DNA from: Thozetella sp. PMI_491
Taxonomy: Eukaryota > Ascomycota > Sordariomycetes > Chaetosphaeriales > Chaetosphaeriaceae
Reading direction: 5' to 3'
DNA length: 64,000 nt
Assembly: GCA_021432635.1 (NCBI GenBank)
Contig: MU270113.1
Location: 62,001 to 126,000 of the forward strand
Of the stretch, positions 42,060-54,212 are shown one piece after another; the stretch's first letter is position 1; each line of letters starts with the position of its first letter. The position numbers and the translations under genes are program-made. The notes beneath the pieces are model-generated. The model made no database searches. It saw only the letters and a program-made list of their open reading frames with translations, and was not told the origin of the DNA.

Positions 42060-43802
42060 TTACCACTCATACTCGCCGGTCGCTTTGTGGAAGACGTATT
42101 CTTTGCCATTCACCGTCAAGACACCATCCTTAAGGGTGCACTTCCTTTTGGGATCGTTAGCACTTCAGATACATACTCTCCTACCGGGGAAAGGGCTATT
42201 GAGGCGACATACCACTTATTCTTGACGCGCTGGACCTTGTCGTACATGCAGAGCATCGTATCGCCAAGGTCGTCGCCCTCTTCATCCGAGTCCTCCTGCT
42301 CTTCCTCAGGATCGTCTAGGTCTGAGTTGATGGCATCGATGTCATCTTCCTCGTCCTTGACATCATCGTCATCTCCATCCATCTGAGAGGGGCCGCTGTC
42401 CGCAGTCTTCTTCGCAATGCTGCGGTGGCGCGTGGCCTCGCGGAGGGGAAGCATTAGCCCGCCACCTTCCATCTGCTTAGCGCGCGAGGCAATCTTCTCG
42501 GCAATGAGATTATCGATGTCCGCGCGGCCCATTTCGACGAGGTTTCCCTCGGGGTTACGCTGCATTAAGACTCCCTCGAAGTCATTGGCGCCGTCCATCT
42601 GCGACTGAGGTAGGCCATTGGCCAAGTTGTGCTGCTGTGGTTGCTGGCCGGCCTGGGCAGTCATCATCTGCGTCATGCCCCGCTGGTACTGCTGCGCGTT
42701 CGCGGGGATCTGCTGCGGTGCAGGCTGTCCAGGTCGGCCCGGCTGCTGCTGCTGCTGCTGCTGCTGAACCGACGGATGGATGCTGCTCTGGATGGCGCTG
42801 ATGGAGGCGGCAGCCCGCTGTCCATACTGCGACTGCAGTGCCAGCGAGGCGCGAGCCGCGGCCACATCGGCAGCCGGGCCAGCCATCATGCGCTGGGGGT
42901 TGCTATTGGGGGGGTAGGCGTGGAGTCCCTGGCCGTTGGCAGTACCTGGCTCCGTCTTGATTACCGGGTCGCCCTTAGCAGGGCCGGGTTCCGCCTTGAC
43001 CGGGATGTTGCTGGGCGGGGGCATGCCTGGAAGGGACAGAGAGTTGGCATTGTTAGGGGGGCTCAGAGTGGCGTTGGTGTAGCTGCCATTGTTATGGGCC
43101 TGGGGAGGAGGTGCCGACGCTGTGGGTGCCGCCGGGGGGTCGGGCTTCGGCTCCCAAGGGAACTGGGCCAACTTCATCTCCGAGAGCTTGGACTGCCATT
43201 TCTGCGGATGGGTAGTTAGTATACCATGCCATACGGCTGACTCTTCTTTCACGCGCGGTTTGACTCATGGCACCCGGTGTGTGATGCGGCGCTGAGAAGG
43301 GCAGGTATGAGTGGATGGGTGCTGAGAGGAGGAAATGGGGCTACACGTGATGGGGTTGCACGACCAATTGCGGTGCGGGGCTGAATGATTCGAGCGGGCA
43401 GGGGTGGGACTTAAAAGACCCAAATAGCAACGGGTCGCCCACCCCCGAAAGCAGCTGCTTTCCACCCCTCTTTAGAGGCTCCGAAGGGGGGGTTCCAGGC
43501 AACAAAAAGCAGAACCGACGCCTTGCGTGCCAACCTTGCGACTCGTCCCCGCGATGACGACTAGGCCCTTTTCTATTGCTCGCAAGAAGTGATGAACGGT
43601 GCGGAGAGGATGAAAAGATGGATATCACAGCGACAAATGATGGCAGCACCGGGCACCTGCCGGTTATGTCGGAAACACTCACCTTGGTCAGATCGCCCAG
43701 CACGCTTTCCTCGACACCCGACTCCTCAAAGTCGACGCGGACCGCCTCGATGACATCGTTGATGACCTGGCTGTAGACCGAGCCGACGTTTGTGTTGGAC
43801 AT
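42060..43802 (-). CDS. toa1: Transcription initiation factor TFIIA large subunit
   Basis: Three exons on the minus strand: 43802-43683, 43201-42213 and 42144-42060; 397 residues. Exon 1 codes MSNTNVGSVYSQVINDVIEA and continues to VLGDLTK, the N-terminal four-helix bundle half. Exon 2 continues it with WQSKLSEMKLAQFPWEP, then a long disordered spacer with eight Gln, an acidic block and IAEKIASRAKQMEGG. Exon 3 completes the C-terminal beta-barrel, DTMLCMYDKVQRVKNKWK followed by LKDGVLTVNGKEYVFHK and ending GEYEW. Both conserved ends match Toa1/TFIIA-alpha-beta, which stabilises TBP on TATA DNA together with Toa2. Intron 1 is 481 nt, long for this organism; intron 2 is 68 nt and has a CAAAAG acceptor. 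Open-frame calls end at 42116 because the last exon is in another phase. Confidence 0.95.
42742..42766 (-). repeat. CAG triplet run in toa1
   Basis: On the coding strand, about eight CAG codons for a polyglutamine stretch in the TFIIA spacer. Polyglutamine here is common in the family. Confidence 0.9.
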
Positions 43803-45064
43803 TTTGGCGAGCCGAGGTTGCGGAGGCAGAGCTTGCTCTGGTGTCTTTGGAAGAAGAAGCGGTATCGCTGCGATCACAGAGCCTCCAGAAAATGAACGAT
43901 ACCCAGCCGGTCGCAGGTCTTGAAGAGCGAGCCACTCGCCCCAGATACCTGTCGCCTCCGTCCCCAAATATTACTTATGCCTCACCTGTCGATGCCGGTC
44001 GATACCTCGCTGTCGCTTGCTATCGTTGGAATGGAGTAGGCTGGCAAGAGGGCCGCACTTTGTATTCGCGGTCAGCGCCGGGTGCAAGTGTCACACGGCC
44101 AAAATGGGCTGAAGGGTGGTTAATAGCGGCTGGGTGCTCTCAGATGGTGATCTTCAGGGTCGTAGGAGCGGGATACTTCAAAATTTGACGTTGCGCTGTG
44201 ATCTTGTTGTGACCCCGGTTTTGTAGGCGAGGGATGTATTGCGCAAAATGGCTTTGCTGGAAAGGTGAGGCTTTGAATTCAGCGAAATCCGCTTAGGTCA
44301 GCAAGGCGACCTTTCACTTTTGCCGAGGAGCGGAAGATGGTGTGGAGCCCCGGTCTGTCTTGCGCCTCCAAACCTGACCTGGCTGAGGCGGCGAGCTAGA
44401 GGAGCAAAACAGTCGCCACCTTGGAAGCGATAAAAAAAAGTGAAAAGTAAAACGTAAAAGGTCAACTAACGGGTGGCTCGGTCAAGATGAGAATAACCGT
44501 TGTAGGTGGGAACTCGCTGCAACGTAAACACTCGCCAGCCAGGAGTGTGAAATGGCTCGACTCAGTGGTGGGGGCAGAAACCTGTAGAAGCCTGATCGCG
44601 GCCGGTAGAAAGTCACCTCGACAGTCAACGTTCCCAGGCTGGTTGGTGTTTTGACTTCATTCACGGCAAAGGACAAAGTGCAAGGCAGAACGTGAGCCCG
44701 TTTATTACCGGGGCGAAAGCCAAAATAATCCCAATATGTTACATTTGGGCTTGCTATGTGCTACGGACAATCTGGCTGAGGGCTTCCCACAGATCGATCT
44801 CCCACGGCAACACAACCCATTGTCATTAACCACATGACCGAGCAGACTTCATATCGTTCCTGCGTATCTGTCCCCGTCCCTTCGTATCGCATGGAGCCAG
44901 CGAGCCTGCTGGACCTTGGTTCCCCAACTCCGCGCTCGAAACGACCAAATAGCAGCAGGAATCCCAGACCAAGACCAATTGAATGCCAGAAGCGAACCGA
45001 GCATACTTACCGTTGGTTATGAATCTTGAATCCGACACTGACCGGTCTGGACGGCCCAGTCACT
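43803..45064. other. Intergenic, toa1 promoter and cdc20 3' flank
   Basis: 1.26 kb between two minus-strand genes. The first part holds the toa1 promoter. Open frames at 43790-44188 are unrecognised. An AT-rich stretch occurs at 44430-44460 and 44700-44750. No RNA gene seen. Confidence 0.45.
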
Positions 45065-46914
45065 TTACCGGATCGTCATCTGCTTGACCATGTCCGCCTT
45101 CGCCGAAGCACCCGCGCCGCCGACACCTGCGCCAGCACCGGCCTTCTTCTCAAAGATCTTCCAGAACTTCAGGCTCTCGTCTGCCGCTGTGTAGAGGGTG
45201 GTTAGGACATGTCAACTAGCAAGGATGCCTTCTCGTAAAGCTTCTTACCTGCCGTGGCCAGCATCTGGCCATCAGGGCTGAGGCAGCTGTGGAGAACGCG
45301 GCTCTCGTGAGCAGGGATCTCCACGTTGCGGACCAGAGTGGGATAGCTCCAGATGCTGAGCGAGTTGTCCGGGAAGCCGCTCGAGCTAACGATCTCGCGG
45401 TAGTGGGGGCTCCACCGGAGGCTGGTGACCTGAGACCCAGTGTCAATGCTGTTGACGCGGGCACCCGAGGTGGTGTTCCAGAAGTGAATGTGGCGGTCGT
45501 AGGAGCCACCTCCGGTCGCCAAGAGATTGGTGTTCCAGGGGCACCAGGCAAGTGCCTTGACAGCAGCCTTGTGGTTGGTCTTGGTGAACTTGGGAACCGC
45601 AAGAGAGCGGGCATCCCAGATGGACACGAGGTTGTCGTTGCCGCCAGTAGCGAGCTGGGCACCATCGGCGCGCCACTCGAGCCCGCAGACCTCCGAGGTG
45701 TGCGACACGAGCTCGGCAACCTTGTGCTCAGCGATACGGACGTCGTGGTTGTAGACGAGGCCGCTACGCGCGCCAGTCGAGAGGAGGTGCTTGCTCCAGC
45801 CCATGACGCCAACGCGGGTGTCGTGGCCGAACATGCTGCGGATCTTGACGCCTTCAGCGACGTCCCAGATCTGGACCTCGCCAGTTCCGAGACCGACTCC
45901 GACGTAGGCTCCGTCACCCGACCACTTGACACTGCTGACATAGGTGTCCGGGCTAGTCTCCAGCAGGCAGCTGACACTTCCCTCGTCGGCTGACCAGACG
46001 TAGACATTGCGCTCGAGGCCGATGGCCACCTGGTTTCCAGAGCTCCAGTCGAGCAGGTTGAGGTAGTAGTCGTCAACCAGGCCCGGAGCGTCTAGTACAC
46101 GCTCGGGAGCGGTGGCGACACGCCGGCGGAACTGAGCAGACGCGGCGCTGGCCGACTTCAGAGGACGGTTGTACTGCTGGCGGAGATCGATAGGCTTGGA
46201 CGACTCTGGGGGCGCAGGCTTGAACTGAAGAATCCGGGTGTTGAGGCTGACTCCGCAGGCATCTGCCAGCGAATCCTGATACGCCACAGTATTCGGCGAA
46301 GGCCGCGAGTACGAAGCGGACTCATCATCATCGATGTTGAGGCCCTCAAGGGCAGCAATCGCATCATCAGTGGCGGAAGAGAGCACGTTGGAAGACTCTC
46401 CGTTGCTGGTCTTGGGCCGCTTGTCGGAGAAGTCCAGCTTTCCAGAGCCGACATTAGCGATGGCCGAGCTGGCACCACGGTTGGGAATGAAGCGGTCGGC
46501 GGCGTAGGCAAGGGTAGTCTTGCCTGCCTTCTGCCTGAGAGGGGCCTTCTTTGACTTGGCACTGGAAGGAGTCTTGTTGTGAATGCCAGTGCCAGTCAGG
46601 GTGAAGTCTGAAACGCCAATGTCAAGCTTGCGGGGAGTGGCGGCACTGCGGGCAATGTTGGACTTAGGAGAGTCCCTGTGCTTGTTGCTCGACTTTGCGA
46701 GGTGTGCTGTGAGATTTCCTCCGTAGACAGACTTGGACGATATCCGCTGGCCCTCCCTACTCGCACGGTCGGGGGTGAAAGGAGACGAGTCCACGTTGGC
46801 CGTGGACGAACGTTGCCGAGGGGAGGGAGTCAGGGGCATCCGACCGCCAGCGGTACGGGAAGAGAAGAGTCCCGCATGGGACTTGATAGGGGTTGATACT
46901 GATACGGCGGCCAT
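45065..46914 (-). CDS. cdc20: APC/C activator CDC20
   Basis: Two exons on the minus strand: 46914-45249 and 45186-45065, joined over a 62 nt intron; 595 residues. The N-terminal 260 residues are disordered and hold the C-box DRFIPNR (140-146), which binds the APC/C, and a conserved block NTRILQFKPAPP (about 225-236). Seven WD40 repeats follow (about 270-585), with DDYYLNLLDWSSGNQVAIGL opening the propeller as in all Cdc20/Cdh1 proteins and LATGGNDNLVSIWD as a clear repeat. The last exon gives SLKFWKIFEKK, a Gly/Ala linker and the terminal Ile-Arg tail, a second APC/C contact. It is closer to Cdc20 than Cdh1 by the spacing of the C-box and by NTRILQFKP (inference). It recruits securin and cyclin B for degradation and is the target of the spindle checkpoint. 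Only the intron-joined form gives the IR tail. Confidence 0.95.
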
Positions 46915-47628
46915 TGTGACTGACTGTGGCTGATGATGTGCAGTATCTATTTGACTCCGACAAGATACAGCTGGGTGTATCGTAGGAGTAGGACGAAGCT
47001 CTGATTAATCGAACGAGAGCTCCAAGAGACTCAAGCTAATGGTTCCTGGATGGTTAGTATCTTCTGTCGTTGTATGAATGTTCGATTGAATCGAGGTAGC
47101 CTTCACGAAGAATGGCAAAGTCGGCGGGGCGACCAAGTGGCTGCGAAGAGCGAGATGATCTAGTGGACTTGCGAATGATGTCTTGCGAAGAGCTTTAGAG
47201 GCTTGGAGGCTTTCTTGGAAAGCGAGCGGAGCGGGAGAGATAGAGAGGGGGTGGAGGGAGGCGGATGGGAGAGGATGGAGGGATGATGGCGGGAGAGGAA
47301 GAGAGCGAGAAAATGGCAGCTGCTCCTGAGCCAGATAAATAGAGGGAGAGGGTGGGACCGCTTGGCCGGGCAACGAAAACTGCCCCACCGCCAGAGAAAG
47401 GGAAGGGGCCAAGGTCCCACCCGTCCCGCCACGTGAGACCCACTTTCTCAGCCGCCCTGCTTCCGGACCCCAAACTTTGCCTGGAGCGGCAGGCTGTCGG
47501 TGCAACGCGACGGCCGACATCAAACTGCAACATCACAGACAAGCCCGCTTCTCTCTCAACTAGACCACAACGAGAAGCCTGAACCGATTGCGATGTCTGG
47601 CTAGAAACCCGCGATCCTTCTCAGAGCC
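46915..47628. promoter_or_regulatory. Divergent promoter region, cdc20 / kelch-BTB gene
   Basis: 714 bp between divergent start codons. The cdc20 side is purine-rich on the plus strand (gggag, gagagg runs), that is pyrimidine-rich on the coding strand, consistent with a cdc20 leader. Minus-strand frames at 47005-47542 are products of this biased composition. No clear TATA box. Confidence 0.5.
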
Positions 47629-49994
47629 ATGGCGCAACAACCGCAGCACCCCTCGACCCCATCTGGCGCCCTCCCCGGCTCCGTGTCGATCTTCGGCGGC
47701 AATGCGCCCACCCCCATCCCCCAGTCGTCCTTCTCGTCCTTGAACGCATCCTTGAGCAGCAACGTGACGCTGACGCCAAACTCGGCCGCATCTTCCAACA
47801 ATACCTACGTTATGCCCAACTCCCCTATGAAGAACCGCGCCGCCACCGATGGCTACCGACCCAAAATCACGCGGACCTTGGGCCAGCGGCCCGCGTGCTT
47901 GGTCAACGCTTCCGTGACCTACTGCGGCAACAATCAAATCTATGCGTTTGGCGGATTCGATCAGTATACGGATGAGGTCTACAACCACGTATTGAGGTTA
48001 GACCTGATCAGCCATCAATGGAGCCTGGTCGATAACTACGGCGACATTCCGGGCGTTAGGATGGGTTAGAAGATCTTGGTTCCGTCGCTACCCTGAGGCA
48101 CCGGCTAACTGTCCCCAAAACAGGCCACACCGCCACTCTCTACAAAGGCGACAAGCTCCTCGTCTTCGGCGGCGAAAACGAGCACCGATCCTACCTCTCA
48201 GATCTCATCATCTTCGACCTCAAGACCGCGCACTGGACCCAACCGCAGGTGTTCGGGCCAATTCCAAAGGGCCGGGCTCGACACGCTGCGGTCCTGCATG
48301 AAGACAAGCTCTTTATCATTGGAGGCATCACCGGCCACGACAACTACGTCCTGGATGATATCTGCTACCTAGACCTCAAGACCTTCACCTGGTCAAGGAC
48401 CTGGAAGTTTGTGGGACGATTCGACCACTCGGCTTACATCTGGGGTGATAGGGTCTGGGTGTTTGGCGGCCTTAGCGAGGAAATGGACAAGATCAGTGAC
48501 CTGTGGTGGCTCGATCTCAAGGGAAGTCCGGCGTTCGAATCGGCCCCCCAAGTTGGTTCCCTCGACCGCAGGAACGTGCCGTCATCGAAGCAGCCGTACT
48601 CCGCCGCTCAGTCGCCGGTAGTTGGGTCGTCAGGCTACGCCGCAAACTCCAGGACCGCCCAAGTCAACCCACCATCTTTCCATCTCAAGTCGTACGCACC
48701 TCCGGCCCCGGGTGCCATATCTTCACTGAAGTTTGTCGGTGGCCCCAGCATCCCTTCCCAGATGCAGGGATATCACTTTCACGTATACTCGTCCGGGACA
48801 CTTCTTGACTTTGTCACCCCGGCGGCCACAATCACATCCAAGGAATGTTCGTTGTCGGCACTAGACCTGGGGACCCTCCGGTGGCAAAAGCTCGCAGAAG
48901 GCCGAGAGATATTCAAATCGGGTTATCGGTGGCACTACTGCACCATGAACGAGGATGGGACAAAAGCCTGGCTTCTAGGGTGCCCTACGGACTCTGGTGC
49001 CGTCGACCTCGGCGCAACTGGTCTCGAAGAGTACTTGTCTGAGATCATGGAGATCGACCTAAGACGTTATGGCTTTCTCGGCAGCAACCTCTCCTCAGAC
49101 TCGCGGACGGACTTGACCCGACCATCATCGCGTACACGGCATGTCGACGAGGCATCCAAAGGTCTCGGGGCGGATCTTGCCAAGCTCTTCAATCACCCCC
49201 CAGAGAGCGGGAGCGGGACGGATTTCGTTGTTACGGCCCTCTCTCGTGAGTACGATGAGGAGGACATCATGGGTTCAGCACTCGTCCACGCCAACGATTC
49301 GGTAGATGGCGACCACACCTGGCTCTCACCGGATACTCCTACGTCTCCACCCATCCATGTTCACCGCCTCATCCTTCAGGCTCGATGGCCGCACTTTGCT
49401 CGGCTCTGGGCAAGTCAGATGTCAGAGTTCCAGACGAAGAAGATGCACATCCCAGAGCCCTATAGCGTGGTGAAGGCATTTCTCTATTACTTGTACACCG
49501 ATCGGATAGACCCAGCGACGGAAAGCTCTGAACTCAGCGAGGAGAGCGTGACCGCAGACCTCGCCGACGTCGCGGGCCTCCTGGTTATGTCGAATATATA
49601 TAACATCCCGCACCTGCGCCTCCTGTGCGTCAACCGCCTCGGCAAGGAACTTGATGTCGACCATGCGTGCATCATCTGGTACTGCGCCGGCCTGGCCAAT
49701 GAGGAGTGGCTCCGCAAGCGAGCCGCGACCTTTTGCATGACACACTGGGGTCGTGTCGTTCGCACTGCAGGCTTCCTGCGCCTCCCCCGCGCTGCACTGG
49801 TTGAGCTGAGTCAGGAGATCGACATGGAAGGCCGCGTTGTGGGGGGTGATGAACTGGACATGATGGTCGGCATGGACGGCTGCTTTAGCGACGGCGGCTC
49901 GACTGCATCCCGGCGGAAGGAGAGCATCAGTTCCGGGCAAACACAGCTTGGCGACAGCGAGATTGACGATGAGGACGGCATGGAGATGTCATAA
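47629..49994 (+). CDS. Kelch-repeat BTB protein of Ral2 type
   Basis: Two exons, 47629-48064 and 48124-49994, joined over a 59 nt intron with donor GTTAGA; 768 residues. The N-terminus is a Ser/Pro/Asn-rich tail. Kelch repeats then run from about residue 80 to 320, for example CGNNQIYAFGGFDQYTDEVYN, GDKLLVFGGENEHRSYLSDL, EDKLFIIGGITGHDNYVLDD and WGDRVWVFGGLSEEMDKISD. A BTB-like region lies near the C-terminus (HVHRLILQARWPHFARLW, then LLVMSNIYNIPHLRLLCVNRL). Kelch followed by BTB with this order is found in fission yeast Ral2, which acts upstream of Ras1 in mating and cell shape, and in LZTR1-like proteins. The Ral2 link is by domain order and the kelch wording only, so a Ras-related role is inference. 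The C-terminus is acidic. Confidence 0.9.
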
Positions 49995-52010
49995 TACTCC
50001 TAGCTCATCTCCTCGTTACACTATCCACTACTCTCGCACATTTTCTAGCCGACAAATGATGTTCACTCCACAATAAATACAAACAGCCGGTCACACATAC
50101 ACTCATGCGGTCAGCCGGGACCGGAACTACGACATGGAACGAAAGAATCAGATTATCCCTCCGCCTCCTATGTTGCTTATGGCGGCTTATGTGGAAGGGC
50201 TCAAGAACTGTATTGGCTATGCTGACATGACATTTCCTTTCTCAGTCCTCTACAAACAAGAGAAAAAAAAAACGGGCATGGACCGCTGGCACCTCATGTT
50301 ACATAGACCTCCCGGATCGTTTATTTGTGTTACGATATCTCCCTCATACTGGTGGGCATTGCGTGGCGTCGAGCGGAGACGGCGGTCGCTGGCTTGCTTT
50401 GTTCTGTTTGCGATTATTAGATCATGAATTTCTATCGTCCATCAATGGCACATACGCGCGCTAGGAATTCTAATTGCGGCCGTTTACTCGTGTAGAGCAC
50501 TTCAGCATAGGTGTCTGCTCAGTCACGATGGACAATCCATGATGCCGATCAACTTTGGCGTGCATGTCCCTGGAACGAAGGGTACGTGGCAAGATCCTGG
50601 TGAGGATATGCCACACATGCATGCCAGTGGCAGACTGAGGTGCGCTCGTCGATGGTGCAAAACACGACTCTATTCAGACAGACGCGATCATGGCCCTGTC
50701 AACGTGAGCTAGAGGTTTAGGATTTGTTCATTGCATCTTCTATTCATCAGTCGACGCCGAGGTTCCCCTCGTCTAGTAAGTAGCCTAGTAAATAACAAGA
50801 TTTCGCTGCAGCAAGACAATCTATGCCCGATAGCGCTTCCCGAGAGTGATATCGACTACGAAGTAGAAGGAAATTAAAACCACTGAAGCCAAGACTTTTG
50901 ATCTTTTTTGAGTTCCCGCATGCCTTTCCGTGAAAACCAAGCACGCCATACCCGCGCCGGACCGTCGAGTACACCAGGAGAATATAGAAGACATGATAGT
51001 AGGCGGGTTGCACAGTCGCTGGGGCGCGTGACTTAAGCCTTGGGCAATAATTCTGCGAGAGAGATGCCATCCGACAGATACACAGACAAACAGCGACACC
51101 GAAGGGGGGAGTAGCAGAAAGGCAGAGAAATAAAACAGAGACAGTCATGATCCTCGATAGGCTCGAGTTCTCTGCCATCTCTGCAGCTCTCGCGTGAACC
51201 TATCCGCCAACGCTATTGATAAGACTGAGGTGGGATGATAATGGGTGATTAACGATTAAGAAATGATGGGTATGGATGTAAGGGAGGTAGGATCTGTCGG
51301 TGGCATAAGGTCAAGGTTGAGGGCGAGTTCCCAGATAGTCGGCCTCGGAAGCGCTGGCGGTTGTGAACGCCAAGATCCGAGGCTGAAAGCCGCTCGCTGT
51401 CTGCGTAAATGTCGCTGGGGTGCTCATATCATTTCATCTCTCCATCTCCATCCCTTCCGCCTCTCCGTCTTGTGTTACTTCCTCTTTCCGTCTAAGATCT
51501 ATCGTCGACTCGTGCCGTGGAAACAAGACCGAGCGCCAGCAAGGTTGGTTGAAGGAGGGAGATGAATGGAAGCGGATCCAAACCAAGGGCTGGAATGGGT
51601 CCAAAGCAAAGGGTTTGGGTATCGGAGAAATGGCAAAAGCGCGGTGGTAGTCTGCCGAGTAGGGTCTCCGAGAAAGACGCGCATGCAGATGGTGGCAGAC
51701 AATGGATGGGTTGGGTATCAGCGAGTTAGGGGTCTATCATTTTTTCCAGGTTTGGGTATCTCAACAAACCAAACCTCCCTTTTGTGACACCAGCCGTATT
51801 CCGACATGCAAAAGTGCAGTAATTTTGTAAGGAACGCCTGGCGAATGCGATGAAATGCAGATTCTCCGCGCCGGTGGCATAGTTGTGGCAGCAGCCGAAG
51901 CGAGGACGTCGTTCGTCGAGAAAGAAAGCCGCCGAGGTGGCTCACCAACGCGGCCGATCCACGGGCCAACTGTAGTGTAGACGCCTGGGGTTAACCGTGC
52001 TCGTGCTCAA
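49995..52010. other. Intergenic between convergent kelch-BTB and SFP1 genes
   Basis: 2 kb of 3' flanks. A minus-strand frame with an ATG (51178 to 50747, 143 codons) has no recognisable domain. No RNA gene or repeat seen. Confidence 0.45.
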
Positions 52011-54212
52011 CTAAAGCATTGAGTCCTCGCCAATGTTCGGGAGGCCACCGCCCAAACCTCCAAGGAGATTCAGGTTCCCCTGGCCCAGCATGGACGAGAT
52101 CAGGTTCTGCTGTTGGGCGCGAAGATCCGGGTCGCAGGCAGGCGAATGCTGCTTGTGGTATTTGAGACCGTTCAAATTCTTGTATCGCTTGCCGCAGACA
52201 TCGCATTTGAATGGTTTCTCCTTCTCCATGCCCAAGGTACCGGGGTATGGGGCAGATGTCTCGGGGTTAACAATCGAGAAGGTGCCGTCGCCATTCTCGT
52301 GCAGTTGCTGGGTGGCATGCCCGTGTGCCTTGTGATATCTTCGCGGAGCGGTTAGTAAATATTTAAGCTATGGTAAAGTCCCACAACAAGGGGGCCTTGG
52401 ACTTACTTGAGACCGTTTTGGTTCTTGTAGGCCTTCTCGCATCCTATCACAGGACACTTGTAGGGCTTCGGTTCCTCGGCGGCCGGGATCATCAGCGCGG
52501 CCATTTGCTGCAAAATCAGGTTCTGGCTAGTAGGATCCGCCTGAGAAAACTGGTTTATGTCGATTCCCATCTGTTGTAGCTGCTGCTGGAGCTGGGCCTG
52601 TTTCTCGTACGCTCGCTGCTCGTTCGTCATCTGGCCGGGCGTGCCACCAGGGGTGAAGAGCTGCTTAGCAGGATTGTGAATGGTGCCAATGTTACCAAAG
52701 TTAAGGCCGCCAAACTGACTGCTGTTGAGATTCATGTTGCTGAGGTTCATGTTCAGCGGCATCCCTGGAATCTCGTCATCGTCGGACATGTTGTCCGGAG
52801 TCTGCTGTCCTCTTTGCGCCATTCCCTGTTGGGTGGTCAAGGTGGGCGTGTTGACGGACGAGACTGTGGGGTTGTGCTGGAACCCGAAGTTGGCAGAGGA
52901 CGGGGTGGTCGGCTGGGAAGTGCGGAGGCCTTGATGGGCGAGTCCAGAGCTATTGAGGCGGAGTTGGGGCCGCTGTTGTTGGCCAAAGAGCTGTCTTGTT
53001 TGCTGCATCGTCCGCTGTTGGCTGTCGTCCAGTTCCATGTGTCCTACGGCATCATCCAGCTCCATCTCACCCACGGCACCCATTTCGTCGTTCAGATGCG
53101 ACATCTGATTCGATGCCTGCGCAGTTGGGGTGGCTTGCTGCTGTTGTCGCATCGCCTGTCCGAGGCCAGAGACGCCGCTCGCCACGCCGACCTGCGGCTG
53201 CCTAGACTGCTGGAAACCTGAGAGCTGCTGGGTCGCTTGCTGGGGGCCGGGGGTCGGTCGGGCACTGGTGGAGCGAATTGTATTTTGAATGTTGGCACCG
53301 AAGGCATCAAAGGGGCGGGTCGCGGTGGGATCGCCGTTGTGATGGCTTTCCTCATAGTGCTGCAAAAGGTCGTGGAGGGTTGGCCACGTCTGGTTGCAGC
53401 AGGTGAAATCTTTCATAAACGCTGCCTCCATCTTCGGCATATACGAAGACGAGTGGTAGGAGGGCGACTGGTGCTGGAGGTAAGGCGACGTTCCAGTCAT
53501 CATCATGCTGTGGTTCACAAATGTTAGCAGCCTTGTCCACCGTTGAACCCTGGAGCTGGGCGCGCCCGGCAAGAGACAGCAGAGGAGATAGGCGACTCCA
53601 CCAACAACGTGGATTGCCATCTCGTGCGATAGAGAAGCGACCCGCGATGGGATGGAGGGGTGGATAGGAGGGGAGGGGCGTGACGTACTCATCCTTAATG
53701 AAGCTGCTCATGGAAATGCCTCCCCAGCTGATGCCTCCCATCATGCTGCCGGCTAAGCTCTCGCGACGGGCGCGATTTGCATTCTCGCGATTTGGATTCG
53801 CCATGGAGATGGGCTTTGGGCCGGCGCTGACGAACGAGTCCTGGCGACTGCGACCCATGGCCGAGTCGAGGTTGGGACCGGTCGTCATGTCGAGTTCGAA
53901 TGGATGCACGCGATCGGGGTGGTCGTGGAGGTCGAAATCGAAATCGGCGGCCGAAGATGCTTTTAAGCGCTTCGATGCCGACTTGGATGCGGATAGGAAG
54001 GCGCGATCAAAATTTGGGGCGCTCGGGGTTGGCGGCTGTGGTTCAGGTGACAGCGAGGGAGAGGAGTGATTGACAAGAGGAGAGGGTGAATTGGCGGCAG
54101 AAGGCGAGGAGCGATAACAATTATTATCGGCCGGCGCTGGCGCGGCGGCGGGACCCCTGGCGGCGGGCGACTCTGCAGAGCTGCCCTTTGAATTACTCGT
54201 AAACCACCCCAT
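52011..54212 (-). CDS. sfp1: SFP1-type C2H2 zinc-finger transcription factor
   Basis: Three exons on the minus strand: 54212-53689, 53507-52407 and 52338-52011; introns of 181 and 68 nt; 650 residues. The ATG at 54212 begins [12 protein letters not shown]; no ATG lies in frame further upstream within the open frame. Exon 2 carries an atypical finger ([20 protein letters not shown]), glutamine-rich stretches and then a C2H2 finger [19 protein letters not shown] whose last His residues lie in exon 3. Exon 3 adds a conserved spacer ([20 protein letters not shown]) and a second finger, [20 protein letters not shown]. This paired KNxNGLKYH arrangement, plus the CCNQTW finger, is specific to Sfp1. 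In yeast Sfp1 activates ribosomal protein and ribosome biogenesis genes under TOR control. A long, gene-free upstream region (9.8 kb) follows on the plus side. The 3' tail is Gly/Leu/Asn-rich. Confidence 0.93.

Noticed and set aside
47005-47542. Minus-strand frames of 90-172 codons upstream of cdc20
   Set aside because: Proline, leucine and serine-rich strings produced by pyrimidine-rich leader composition.
50747-51178. 143-codon minus-strand frame with ATG
   Set aside because: No recognisable features and it lies in the 3' flank between two convergent genes.
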